Assembly: GCA_015039365.1 (NCBI GenBank)
Contig: WION01000002.1
Coordinates: forward strand, 310,001 to 374,000
Direction: 5' to 3'
Source: Amanita rubescens
Lineage: Eukaryota; Basidiomycota; Agaricomycetes; Agaricales; Amanitaceae
Length of the DNA stretch: 64,000 nt
Part shown: in pieces, positions 48,960 to 64,000 of the stretch
How the letters are laid out: the number at the start of each line of letters is the position of its first letter
How positions within the stretch are numbered: the first letter of the stretch is position 1
Program-made: the position numbers and the translations under genes
Notes under the pieces: generated by a model
Database searches by the model: none
What the model saw: only the letters and a program-made list of their open reading frames with translations
Told to the model about the DNA's origin: nothing

Positions 48960-49077
48960 GACAGGGAGATATAGGAATCAGGTTCAAATGGTCCGGTAGA
49001 TGATATAGCGTTTTGAAGTAACAGTAGCCGGTCATGTGATTAATGGCAGCTCCGCGTGACCGCGTCACACAGCAGTC
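48960..49077. promoter_or_regulatory. 118-bp head-to-head spacer with CATGTGATTAA
   Basis: Spacer between the acyl-CoA dehydrogenase and BIG1-like start codons. CATGTGATTAA (49033-49043) is identical to an 11-mer in the lipase/ICP55 spacer. GTGACCGCGTCAC close to the plus-strand ATG is an inverted repeat (GTGAC/GTCAC). Confidence 0.5.
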
Positions 49078-50079
49078 ATGACTGCCCGTCTACTCTTACT
49101 CGCTGCACTCTCCGCCTGGGCGGCAGCGTACTCTGGTACATATCCATTCGTTGCCTGGTCCTCTGAGCCGTTTGTTTCTCAAGAATTTACGAGCTTCTTT
49201 CCGCTGATTCTCTTTCGTAGATCGGATGTACTGCAATCCTTGCCAGCAGCGCTTGAGAGGCCTCATTCTCTCCTCGCTCACATCTCCGGCGACAGTTCTA
49301 TATGCGATTATGCTGCTGTCATAATTATCGAACATCCTGGGGTACGTATCACCATGACAACCACGTTGCGTGCAGCATCGCTTATGCCGATTTAGGTCCA
49401 TGCATCTGACCTACGTTCTCTCTCTCCCGCCTCTGGGCTAACTCGCCGCTTTACTTCCAATCAACTCATGCGATATTATCCTTATGTGCCCATCGACTCA
49501 TATCTTGACGTTTCAACCCATGCCGATATCGTCTCGCAACAATGTGGCTCCCGCCTCGTCAGATTCAACCCTGGAGAAGCCGTTACATTTGACTCGGGCT
49601 CCAAACACGTCATTCATATGACCTTGCCCCCATTCAGTATCTCCAACGAACCTCGGAAAAATGTCATGAATTATTATGGTAAGTCGCTGCGTACATTTAG
49701 GCATTTTCAAAATCTTACATATAATTGAGATGACATACTTTCGGCGGAACTTGATACTGTAACCTCCATTTTCCCAGAGCATCTAGTCATTTATATGGGT
49801 GCGCCTTTGCCCTCCGAATTCGTGAAGCGCCAAGAGCCAGAAGTCCCTTCACGTCCCATTCTCGACTCCTTTGCTCCATCGGATACAACCCTGCCGAGCG
49901 GAGGGATTTTGAAGCGCTACCAACTCCTGACTCCGGCCTTGATTTCGACTCTGCTTATTGTTCTATTTATCTTGTTACCCATCATCATGTTTGGTATCAC
50001 TGCCCTTGCAAGTATTCAGAGCCCACTCAAAGTAGAAGCCCCGAAGAGTTACAGTGCCAGAGAGAAGAAGATACAGTAG
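49078..50079 (+). CDS. BIG1: BIG1 / VOA1 (ATP6AP1-like) ER membrane protein
   Basis: Endoplasmic-reticulum protein of the Big1/Voa1/ATP6AP1 group, linked to V-ATPase assembly and, for Big1, to cell-wall beta-1,6-glucan. It has a cleavable signal (MTARLLLLAALSAWAAAYS) with the family's YSGTYPFVAWSSE just after, a luminal part (SDVLQSLPAAL, DYAAVIIIEHPG, LRSLSPASGLTRRF), and a C-terminal membrane span in LLTPALISTLLIVLFILLPI, closing with ALASIQSPLKVEA, which is the conserved signature of the group. Four exons: after the first intron GAGCC joins ATCGGATG, and the last junction reads MNYY-EHLVIY. Assignment between Big1 and Voa1 is not certain; the family is. Confidence 0.85.
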
Positions 50080-50803
50080 GGTCAATAATTTCATTCTTTG
50101 TAGTGACTTGGCACAGCTGCGTCACAGTTCCCGAATGTGAACCTATAATTGAGAGATGGTTGTGTTCTATGACTGGAATAAAACCCGAAGCCGACAACTT
50201 CCAGTTCCGCTGTCCAAGACACATCCTTTGAATGCCTCTCACCGTCCTCCCAAACTTTGATGATGACGAATATGTGGATTTCCAGCATGAACGAGGACGG
50301 ATAGGATGATAAAGAGGTGACGTAAATCCGAGTCCCGACCATCCCTCCTAGAACGACTCATTCCAATTCGCTGAACCCTTACTGTTACGCCGTACTTCCA
50401 CCATCCTTAATTACACTTTGGGGCGTTGTCGATGACAACTTTGCTCAATTTAAGATATTGATACATCGCGGCGCCTGAAGCCTGACCGCCTCTCGTTCCG
50501 TGGCACTTTTGAAGCTTAGGCATGTATATACCTTCAGGAAAATGTTCGACTACCAATGGTTTCATGGATATCTTTATGACTGAGTCCGTGTAGCAACAGA
50601 ATGCATTTGCAAGGACTTATCGAAGACTATGTGGAAACAGAAACGCAGGAACAGGAAGGGCCTACAATGGACGAGTCGATTAATTTGGCTCCTGATCCAG
50701 CACCTTAACGCAACTATCCTATAGACTCCTAATCTCGTAGTTTACACAGATATCAATTGGAAATATGATTATGCACTTAATATAATATGATTGGAATTAC
50801 GCA
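50080..50803. other. Convergent 3' region with a short open frame
   Basis: Between the BIG1-like stop and the MED13 stop. A 35-codon frame at 50601-50708 (MHLQGLIEDYVETETQEQEG...) is acidic and clean but has no family match and no supporting upstream exons, so I do not call it a gene. Confidence 0.4.
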
Positions 50804-53800
50804 TTAGGCAGCCTCTGGCCTGTCCTTATCTCGTTCGAGTGCATTTCGCATCAACTCCACTGCACCAAGATGGAACGGTAATACTGGATTGGGATGTGAC
50901 TTCCATCGTAATCTTGCAAGAAGTGAAAGCTCATAGAAATTATAAGTTATTTCTTCATGGAGCTTTGAATAGTCAGGTGAAGAAGTACTGGTATGTCTTG
51001 AGGATACGGTATATAGGAGGTGAATGTGAAGCATAGATATTGGTATGAGAGCCGCGGACGACGGCACATAGATAAGCGTCATTGACGAGCGAGGGAGCAG
51101 TGGGAGGGGATGGGGTATCTGGTCCTTGTCTTCGGTTGCTTTACCAATGTTTTCAGACTCTGAATCAATTACAGTAGATCGTGTGTCGGATGGAGATTCC
51201 GGGATAAATAGCTGGCAGAATGCTGCACGCAATGGCAGTGAGAGAGGGAGTCGTGTTTGTGTCCGGAGCATATATGTATGGGACGAAATATCGGTGAAAA
51301 CTAAATTTTTTGCGGTGGTGCGAGCGCTGCCCGCCTCATTTGTAACGGTACTCCGTTGGGCGTTGATAATTGACCAAGGTGCTTCCGCTTCTGTGCACAA
51401 TATGTTAACGTGCAACGGCGGCGATAGGCTGTCAATCATTTCATTCTCCAAGTGGTGGATCCATGCTACAAAAAATTAGCACATTATCATGGATGAAATG
51501 GAATATTCACCATCCAATTCGGTTTCTCCCATCGTTCCATACTTCGCAATTGCTATCCTCCATTCCACGTTCGCCTTGTTTGCAAAGGATAATGCGAACT
51601 CCCACACTTTCTTTACCATATATGCCTCTTCGCTAAGTTCAATCTCTTGACTTTCTTCTGACGAATGAGTGAGCCAAGTTCCAACGTCATGTGCCTCGCC
51701 ACGTTGGTCTATACAAGCAGCAACCAGCCATTTTCCGCAAACGCTTAACTGATAACCAACATGCATCAGCGTGTAGCGGTCCATGACATCCAAAGGCGCA
51801 TGTGCCTCCCGAACAAAGGATGCTTTACATGGCAGACGCCTTGCAAGTGTAAAAGCAGGTCCCTCGATGTAACGTTGGTTATTACTAGTCTCGGGTAATT
51901 CCCGAGAAGCGGAACGGTAGACCACGGAAGGAATCCTATCGTAGACGGAAGAACATAAACTGTTGATTGAAAGTTCATGAGCGCTTGGAGTTAATAATGG
52001 TCCAAACACTTGGTGTTCTGGGATGAGTTTATAAATACCATGTATATTTTCGTGATCTTTTAGTGCTTTTTTCAAAGCCGCGATAGATTGTCGGAGAACA
52101 GGAGAGGCAAGTGTCATGACTCTGGTAGGGACGACGAGGAGAAAAACGTAATGATGCTCAATAGGAGTGAGATTCGGGACGAAAGATACTGCAGGCCATT
52201 AGATACGGTATAGGGATCCATTTTTTTTGATGACTTGCCAATCGTCTTGCGCAGAGATTTGTCATATTTAACAGGCATATGACCACCTTTCGCGCCATTT
52301 GAATGTTGACCGAGCTTCACACTGCCGTAATATCTGGTCTGCGGTGTATGTTAGTAAAGAGAATGGCTACCAGGGGAGCAAACGTACAGCATAAGCGTTG
52401 GCTATATTAGCCAGCCAGGAATCAATTTGGAGCTCGCGCTGATTGCCGTCACCCTCATTGTCGTACAGTGTGAATATCGTTATATTTTTCTTGCCCCCTC
52501 GGGGACTTAGTCCCAGCTTCTCCCAAAACCGAAGTGCCGTTGGAAGGACATGGATAACGGCTTCGCCCTTTCCAATCGCAATCATAGGGGGCTCGAGGGG
52601 CTTGAGGGGAGTGGTATTGGCAGTAAGTTCTAATCTAAATTAGTCACTCGACGACCGTCAGATACATTTAACTTACGGTTATTGAATAACGAGGCCAGAT
52701 TAAAGGAATTTGAAGATGTAGAGGCCGATGCGAGTAAGGTAGAGGCATATTTGATATCGGCTGGCCATACATCAGTCGAAGGTCTGTGTGAAAAGGTGAC
52801 GTTCTTCCAAGCTTCAGCCCAAAGGCAATTATCTACAACCTCGTATGCTACAGCACTTGCAATGGCTTCCAGAGATTTAGATTTCTCAGTTGTCGTACCC
52901 AGGGCCGCTGGTGAGACGGGCGTGGGGACTGATATTGGGACTGGTGTGCATGAAAGAGTCCCTGAATCTGACGAAAGCAATGGTGTACCGATGGCCAAGA
53001 GTGACCCGTGTTCAAATTGAGTGCACAGTAAGGAAGGTCCAGGTGGCAGGTAAGGAGGTGGTGGTGTAATAGGCCGCGATGGGCCATTGCTACTGTCAGA
53101 GCCGTCCACTTCGCCCTCTGATTCGTCATCCGATACGATGCGTTCTTCGTCACTCTTTTCTTCAACAATCCAATCATCATTATGAGCCCAGGAGGGTATG
53201 AATTTGTCCTCCCTGACACTGTGTTCGGACTCTAACTTTCTCTTAACACCAATCAGCTTCTGTACAACACCTATTCTTGGATCTGTGATGGCATTATATT
53301 GCGACCCCCATCCTCGCAGATCGCCTAGGAATTTGGGATGAGCAAATGTATGCGCCTCGGAGAGATATTCGCCTCGTTTGGGGCTAGAAAGCGCAAATTT
53401 GCCATGCAAATATTTCCCATCTGCCGCAGAGTGATATGATGCAAATGGAATTGGATCAAATGGTGATTTCAGGAGTGGTGTGTGTGGACTCCCCGTATTC
53501 ATGTCAAAATCTAGTTGGACGTCAGGTGTGACAGGACTGGAATCAGTCTCTGGTGTGCGTCCAGAAGGTGGCGATAAATCCGGTATTTTCGCTTCGACAT
53601 CCGTAAAAGCAGGTAAGAGACTCCCACTATGTTGATTCTGATGCCAAGTTGGTGTTGGGGCACCATAACCTGAGCCCGAAAACAATCCCTCATGAAATGT
53701 TGTGGAAGTACCTGCCTCATGTGCAGCCACTGAAGCAGGCATAATGTTCCTATTACTGTTTGAGTCCATAAGTTGTCTGGTTGAAGCAAGGATCTGGTCT

Positions 53801-55785
53801 GGTTGTGTATTGCCTGAGGGTTGATCGAAGAAGCTGAAATCATCGTCTGTGAAGACGTCCTCAAAATCCGTGCCATGACGCGTGTCCATGTATGTTTCTC
53901 TGTCATTACCGTTCTCCGTCATTCCAAAACTCATGGTCATATCAAATTCAAGATCCATGCCCATTTGTGACCACGCAGGATCCATACTTCCGAATGGATC
54001 AAAAGATGTGCCAGAAGACTTGGGGATCTGGGGGGTATCGACGGAGGGGGTTGTTCGAAGAGTTTCGGTCGACGGCGTATCCTGGAAGGTATCAGCCGCG
54101 GGAGGCGACTTGTCTGCAGTTGGGGAGGTTGGTACATCCGACATTATGAAGCTGTTCGAATTGGCATGTGGTGGAGAAGGGTAAAAGCTGTGAGGTGGGA
54201 CTGGGACTGGCTGCTGTCCTGCCATTGTGGAGGAAAACGTAGGTTGATCGGAGGCATCAGTGGAAGGTGTCGCGGAGGATGCAACAGGAGTTGGAGCTGT
54301 CGTACGCGCCAAACGGGGGGAGGAGCTCGTCCCCTCCTTTTCCCGCTTGAGCCGTTCGCGCTCTCTTTCGCGCTCACGAGCGACGGATTCCACATATCCA
54401 CTTACTTCCTCGGCGACTCTATGAACGTCTTTATGCTTCGACAATGCAAGTGACCGGAATGCTTGCAAAGAATCAGGAGTCGATACATTGGCGGAAGGCA
54501 CATGGAAGTGCTTCGGAATTCTTGACACAGGACCCGCGTTAGCTGGGGATAATGGAAATTGTTCGTTGGTGACGCGCGGCTGTACTTGTGGTGATAGTTG
54601 TAGAGGAGTCGGTAAATCGAGCATATGCTCCAAAGGCTGTTGCAGGTTAGCCATAGAGGGAACGAAAGATAAGCATAGCGCTGCGGGGTAAATGACCAGC
54701 ACACCCTTATCAGCACCTTGCTTGTTCTCTACGCTTATTTGGGCGATTATGAACATTGGATCCTGATTTCCTTCCTGATGCTCTGATTTTCTGCCGAGGC
54801 TGTTCTCCCAGTCTGAAGCACCCATGCCTTGTAAAGCGTCTTTGAACTGCTTAACTAAGGCACCAGTGGGGCCAGCATATGTTGTGCGATAATAAGCAGG
54901 AGTACCATGAGGTAATAGGACAATAGGTGTGCCACAAGGGAGAGGGAGCATCTGTCTTAAAGGAACATAGGGAGTGGTCATGAGGATTGGATGTATGATG
55001 AGACGAGGCAGCTGATCCAATGGGCCCGCGAGGAGGACTTGGAGATGGCAGAATACCAAAGGTCTATGCCTATAAATTAGTTATGGATCGCCTAGAATAC
55101 GCGTCGACATACCTGGAAGAAGGACCGTACTCCCATTCACGAGTCTGGCGTGAAAGCACTACTGGATGTTGACCAAACAGGAAGCCACTTTTCAAGCGTT
55201 GAGCCTGCTTGCGGGGCGACACACTGCGTTCCCGCCTATAGGATACCTTAACTATGTCGTCAAGCAGACGGATACGCACAGCTTCCAAAAAATGGCTGTG
55301 AATGGTGCGGAGATGTCGCCGCGGGATAAAAGCATTGGATTTACACTTGGGGCATGGGGTGTCAAGAAGAGAACAAGCAGATGAACAGGCGTAGAGATCC
55401 CTTGGTGAGAAGGAGCCATGTTCGCTCACTAGTAGTAGGAGTACGGTACCGTTAGGATGTAAAGGTATTTAAGCTAAGAAGGGAACGTACCTGTCATGTA
55501 ATCGAAATGAAGGTCTTGTATTTTCCTGGATGAATCAGTAGGGTTGTCTGAAGAAGATATTGCGAATATATAGATGGAAGGGATTGGAGAGGCGATGTGG
55601 ACACTAGCCAAGAGGGATTGTAGTAGGGTTGAAGAAGCATTGAGTGCGATTAGGTGTTGGCGTACAAGTTCTATCTGTTCATGATGATGATTTCCTCTGG
55701 ATAATAATCTGAGATATATAACTGAGGTATTTTGTGGTAATGATATCGAAGAGGCTAGCAAGGAGTCGGAGAGAGCGAGGGCCAT
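50804..55785 (-). CDS. MED13: Mediator kinase-module subunit Med13
   Basis: Med13 (Srb9/Ssn2) links the Cdk8 kinase module to core Mediator and blocks its contact with Pol II. From ATG 55785 (MALALSDSLLASSISLPQNT) the N-terminal domain includes DTPCPKCKSNAFIPRRHL and RLKSGFLFGQHPVVLSRQT. A block PYVPLRQMLPLPCGTPIVLL, PHGTPAYYRTTYAGPTGALV, KQFKDALQGMGASDWE marks the conserved segment. A long disordered Ser/Pro/Asp linker holds WDILLG-like acidic motifs. The C-terminal PIWI-like part has LRQSIAALKKALKDHENIH, PAFTLARRLPCKASF, ERYTLMH-type VGYQLSVCGKWLVAACID, TWLTHS, and the end NPVLPFHLGAVELMRNAL, which is diagnostic. The 809-codon middle exon is the largest. Its ATG is 48 bp from the next gene's ATG. 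Confidence 0.93.
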
Positions 55786-55833
55786 GGTAAAAGACCGGAT
55801 AACGCCGAACCTAGTTTTCCACCTTCCAACAAC
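55786..55833. promoter_or_regulatory. 48-bp head-to-head spacer
   Basis: Only 48 bp separate the inferred MED13 and metallophosphatase-RRM start codons, the shortest such gap in the window. If both starts are right, 5' leaders must overlap. Alternatively, one real start lies further inside its gene. Confidence 0.4.
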
Positions 55834-58044
55834 ATGCAAACCAGCCGACATCAGCACCAGGTAAACACTCAAACAAAACTCCTCGACACAATCCATGGTC
55901 GTATTCTCTGTATTGCAGATATTCGTGGTCGTCTTTCCGCTCTCAATGAACTCGCACGCGAAGCTCACGCTAATGCTATAATCCACACCGGCGACTTCGG
56001 TTTCTTCGGTACTTTCTCTCCTCCTCGTGTTCTTTGCCTTTTTTTAAATATTTTCCTAGAGTCTAATAGTCTCGAACGCATCAATGACAGAACCCTGCGC
56101 CATCTCACGATGTATTCACCATTAATCCCATCCGCACAACGAAGCCATCTTTTGTCCCAAGACAATCCTCCTTCTCTGATTCGCTCGACTGTCAATATTG
56201 CAATGCTCTCGGAGTTCCCCTTACTCCTCTCGGGTCAGATCAAGCTCCAAGTTCCTGTTTATACTGTATGGGGTGCTTGTGAAGATGTGTTGGTTCTGGA
56301 AAAATTCAGGTCAAAGGCGTACGCGATTGAAAACCTTCATGTCATTGACGAGGCCACGACGCGCCTCCTTGACGTTGGCGGAGTCAAACTACGACTGCTT
56401 GGCTTGGGTGGCGCACTTGTTCCACACAAGATGTTCGATAATGGTGATGGTAGCGCCACCATTGCTGGAGGTCAAGGAACAATGTGGACTACTGCTCTTC
56501 AAATTGGTGAGCTTGTCGACACCGCACAGCGTGTCTTCGACTCGACAGAGACCCGCCTTCTCGTGACGCATGCTAGTCCTGGTCGAGAGGGCATCATGGC
56601 GCAGTTGGCCCTCCTTCTCAAGGCCGATTTGACAATATCTGCCGGCCTGCATTTCAGATACGCTACATCCTACAATGAATTCAGTGTTCAAGGTGATTTT
56701 GAAGGATTCCGTCACAAGCTGACAGTCGGCAAGGAGAGCTTTGACAGGGTCTGGGAGAGTGTAAAAACCCAAGTGGAAACGGTCGTTGATGATCATCAGC
56801 GGATACTACTGGAGAAGGCCCTCAGCGTTGTCGAACGAATCCCTCCTTCCCAGCCATCTACTGGACCGGGGGCAACAGCTACAGGAGAGGAACCTGCGTG
56901 GAAAAATTGTTGGAATTGGAACTTGTGTGATGCAGCATACGGATCTCTTGTTCTGGACATTAAGGAAGGTAGAATAAGTGCAGAGCTCAAAAGTCAAGGT
57001 TCGACCTGATCTAGGCATTTTGTTTCCACGTTCCGTGGCTGATACTCCACTTCTAGGGTTTAACTATGCATACCGTCGTACTGCGACTGTGGCTGCAACA
57101 CCGAATTCTGCTTCAACAGCATTACCTCCTCAAAGCACCGCCAGTGTTAGCCAGCCGCCGACCAAGGGCCATACGCCCACACCTGATCAAGTATTATCGC
57201 GTCAAACTGCGGAACCCAAGCCAAGCTTACCAACACATCCCGAGTCCAGCGGGCCAGCACCGACAAGCCCGGCGTTGGAAACAAGAGTGAACGGAGGATC
57301 TGCTGTGGAAAAGGCTGATAAGGAGAAATTCAAGAAAAAAGAGAAAAGGGACAAAAAAGACAGGGAGAAGAGAGATGGAGGTGCCAGCACTCCCGAGGTT
57401 CCAGCTATTTCTACTCCACCCCCGTCTGAACCGTCGGCGGCTCCAGCTGAACCAGGAAGACAGGAAATGGAGGAATTGAAATCGCCCACCGAATCTACGG
57501 GGGTGCGCACGCCAAAATCAAACCGGCCACCTAGGCATCCGTGGACTATCTTCATGAGAATGAGCAACCAAATCACAGTCAATGAGAACGACATTAGGGA
57601 CTTCTTTCAGGATGTAAAAGATGGAGTGAGTATTCCGCTTCTATCCCCATGGCTCGTATTGACATTTTATGTAGATCACCAAAATCACCATTCCTACACC
57701 GTATACAGGGAGACCAAAGGTGGCATTCGTGGAATTTGGGGACGAAGAAGCAATGAAAGCTGGCCTGGAAAAACATGCCGAGGTTATTTGTGTACCGTTT
57801 TATTGTTGTCATATAAGCTGATGCTTGGTTCTTCCAGAAACTCAAGGACATAACTCCTGAAGTTAAGCAAGCGACAGACAAGGAATCTCGCGGCGAGCAT
57901 CCCTTCAGAGGAGGTCGTGGCCGGGGCAGAGGTTTCGCTGCGCGGGGGTTTGCAGCAGCAGGATTGACACGGCACGGGAACCGAGGCAGCACAGAAGGCA
58001 ATGGTGACTCTGCCAAACCCTCTAATGCAGGGGACGCAACTTAA
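55834..58044 (+). CDS. Metallophosphatase (DUF2433 type) fused to RRM-like domain
   Basis: Exons 55834-56008, 56060-56998, 57057-57625, 57675-57782 and 57838-58044 give 665 residues in frame. The N-terminal half is a calcineurin-like phosphoesterase: ILCIADIRGRLSALNELARE (metal-binding D of a D-x-R/H motif, with Arg in place of the usual His), IIHTGDFGFF (GDxG), a VWGACEDVLVLEK block where GNH/GNHD would be expected, RLLVTHASPGREG and GLHFRYATSYNEF. This matches fungal DUF2433 proteins. After a low-complexity KKKEKRDKKD segment comes an RRM-like domain (PWTIFMRMSNQITVNENDIR, KVAFVEFGDEEAM) and an RGG tail (FRGGRGRGRGFAARG). Predicted RNA-binding phosphoesterase; substrate unknown. Confidence 0.85.
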
Positions 58045-58638
58045 TTCGACACAATATTCGCTTTCTTAATGCAAAAAATGTTTTCACTGTTTTTCTATTC
58101 TGACTTACGATAGTGGCTTTCACGGTGTTTCCTTACTAGTCCTTTCTTCACGTTATTCCCAATTTCACACGTATACCATCTACTCTTCGGGTGGTTAGAC
58201 TTTGGCTGAGCGACGGATGTTCCACGTTCTCGCAGGTGACATTAGCTCCCGGGTCTCCTAATTACAGGAAATTCTGCGCTTCTGATTCCGGAATCCCTTT
58301 ATCAGTCGCATGAGCATACAAACGTGCGCTAGGGATAAAGAAGTTTTGTGGTATTGGTCGATTTTGTTGTTCATGATTTCCTTAACGCGCCTATCAGACC
58401 ACCTCACACATTGAGTCGGAACGCCCATCTTAATATCGCCAAATCCCTTGACGGCGTTCCTCAAGTCTTGCATTCTCTGGAAGAATCACGAGGAGGAATT
58501 GGGCATTACACTTTCTGCCCTCTTCTGTCAAAATCTGCCATAAGCGAGTACTTGTGAGTTCCACACACACCGGCACGAACACGTACCCTATCACATTCCT
58601 ATGCGTAATCCTCGGTGCGGCTTCGGTACGTCTGCAAG
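58045..58638. other. Convergent 3' region
   Basis: No gene, RNA or repeat recognised. Short frames only. Confidence 0.4.
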
Positions 58639-59718
58639 TTAATCGCCAGAGAAGAAAAAGAAAAAAAGAGTGGCACAACGCCACTCACTCATCCCATGAC
58701 TCCTCACCTCCTGCACCAACCCATCCACAAACCTCTCAAGCACTTGCCCCTGCGCCCTCGGCTCAAACAAACAACCGTCCACGAATCTACATTCCCAGAT
58801 CTAAAAAACTTGCGCCTCATGACATCCCACACGCCAGCTTTCCGATGCTGAACAATATAGCCCTTTGAACCGTGTCCTCCAATATTCACGGCGGGGGGGA
58901 GTCAACAACCTCTCCCTGACCGGCAACGGATCCTTCTTGACGCTCAACCTAGCCTGAATCATAAACCCAGACTGCGCGTACTGGAGGTACTTCCACGAAT
59001 CGTTAACGTTGATGCTCGTCATCCGCTCCCTCGGCGTTTGCGGCATGACGCGCATCAACTCGGACACCGACTTGCGGCGCGCTTTTTCCATGGTATACGC
59101 TCCAACAGACCGTGATCGGGAACACGCTCCCGCTTTTCGTTTTAACGCTCAAAGTGCGAGGGGATATTGTCACCTAGTAGGTTCAGTAAAAGTGCAACGC
59201 TGATTTCTTCGCTGTGTTTGTTGTCAAGGTGATGGAGCCAGAGACCAGGACGAGGTCGGCGATGAGTTTGAGTTTGCCGCCTTGGTGGACGTTGTTGGGG
59301 AGGTCGGGGATGAATTTGAGTTGTTTGGCGAAGAGGCGGAGGGAGTGGAAGGTTGGGTCGGTTTTGGTGAGTTCGGGGATGTGACGGGTGTCTCGGAAGC
59401 CGGAGTAGCACATGAATAGGTCTAGGAGGCGCTTTCTTGGGACGCCGTGCGTGGGGGTATTAAGTGGGGAGAAGCAGAGGGAGAGGGGAGACGTACACGA
59501 TGCCGACGGTTTGGTCGATGGTGACAAAAGATTTTGTCGTATGTTGGTTCTGGAGCAGTTGCGTCAGTGGCATAGAAAAAAGAGAAAAGACACGCACTGG
59601 TAGTGTCCTCTCCAAATTTTACTACCGGGACACGTTCATTGGGTACATAAAAACTCCTCGCGTTGTACAAAGTTCTAGGCTGCATCCTGGGTACCTTGCA
59701 CGAAAACAAAGCCGACAT
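58639..59718 (-). pseudogene. Unrecognised gene with apparent frame breaks
   Basis: I do not recognise the family. From ATG 59718 the stretch reads MSALFSCKVPRMQPRTLYNA, RSFYVPNERVPVVKFGED. Later pieces in other frames are clearly protein-like: KRLLDLFMCYSGFRDTRHIP and LKFIPDLPNNVHQGGKLKLI; then HSEEISVALLLNLLGDNIPS; then MTSINVNDSWKYLQYAQSGF and IQARLSVKKDPLPVRERL; then VNIGGHGSKGYIVQHRKAGV; then CRFVDGCLFEPRAQGQVLER with FVDGLVQEVRSHG. Some changes may be introns, but two fall where no intron over 37 nt fits, one at a run of seven G (plus strand, about 58890-58898). Codons are strongly C- or G-ending, unlike its neighbours. Either a broken gene, or an intact one with sequence errors or unusual splicing. 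The N-terminus could be a mitochondrial presequence. Confidence 0.45.
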
Positions 59719-60087
59719 TGAAAACTAACTATTCAGGCTCTCAGAACTCGTTTTGATGTTTTCTGGTTGCTCCGACGGTCAGTGATGTTCTGTCGTCTTG
59801 GTACGCGGCAACGCATGGCAAAATTGGGCTAATGATTATTTTCCGGCGAGAAGGTCCCAGTATTACGATGGATCATCGATCATCGCATAATCATTCGGTG
59901 TGAACGCTATTTTTTCGAGGATTTCACCTAACATAGGATCGAAGATATCGCTGGACGTGATCAACCGAGAGCTCGCATTGTTGCGATAACATGAACTCTT
60001 TCAGCTCGGTGAGAGATTCCATAGAGACCATAAGATTATCGCTTGTGCATTAACCTTAAGTAAGTCATATATTGCAATTGCTATGAC
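59719..60087. other. Spacer between the broken gene and RPC1
   Basis: Holds the promoter of the unrecognised gene and the 3' end of RPC1. I see no RNA gene or repeat. Confidence 0.35.

Positions 60088-64000
<3,913 letters not shown>

Noticed and set aside
50601..50708. 35-codon gene between BIG1-like and MED13
   Set aside because: No homology, no neighbouring exons and a length expected by chance.
58554..58868. Plus-strand 104-codon frame over the broken gene
   Set aside because: Low-complexity and without family match; the minus-strand pieces over the same bases are more protein-like.

Overview
The window looks like chromosomal DNA of a filamentous basidiomycete, most likely an Agaricomycete. 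Nearly every gene is cut by many introns of about 45-60 nt, a number of exons are only 7-20 nt long, genes sit on both strands with very little space between them, and the recognisable proteins are standard fungal housekeeping proteins. There is no transposon, CRISPR array, rRNA or convincing tRNA. I rebuilt exon structures by hand from splice signals, reading frame and protein-family conservation. Where I give full exon lists, the lengths sum to an intact frame.

Layout from left to right: no gene recognised (1-820); RAD16 helicase (-); Pro/Gln repeat protein with an eroded WW domain (-); URA5 (+); gene-poor gap; WW/Gly-Tyr-rich protein (-); HMG-box protein (-); PNUTS-like PP1 regulator (+); LIM-domain-binding (LDB/PtaB-like) co-regulator (-); IMP3 (+); kinesin-3 (+); cyclopropane-fatty-acid-synthase-like methyltransferase (-); 2.1 kb gap; ARL2 (-); eIF5B (+); gap; HEM25 glycine carrier (-); SPT4 (+); sn1-diacylglycerol lipase (-); ICP55 (+); single-pass membrane protein (+); short/branched-chain acyl-CoA dehydrogenase (-); BIG1/VOA1-like protein (+); MED13 (-); metallophosphatase-RRM protein (+); an unrecognised, frame-broken gene (-); RNA polymerase III largest subunit, cut by the right edge (-).

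These are independent genes, not a pathway cluster. Transcription and RNA metabolism are well represented (PNUTS-like, LDB-like, HMG box, SPT4, MED13, RPC1, IMP3, eIF5B), and so are mitochondrial functions (HEM25, ICP55, acyl-CoA dehydrogenase). The strongest architectural pattern is that every place where a minus-strand gene is followed by a plus-strand gene is a tight head-to-head pair. ATG-to-ATG gaps are 48, 66, 70, 118, 128, 159, 171 and 302 bp, so bidirectional promoters are expected. Two of these spacers share the 11-mer CATGTGATTAA and others carry CACGTG.

The most interesting sequence-level observations are nucleotide-binding loops built from micro-exons (RAD16 and the kinesin), three introns that appear to use GC donors, and a PNUTS-type domain set (TFIIS N-domain, KSVTW, CCCH finger) in a fungal gene. 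I did not find a clearly new multi-gene system.
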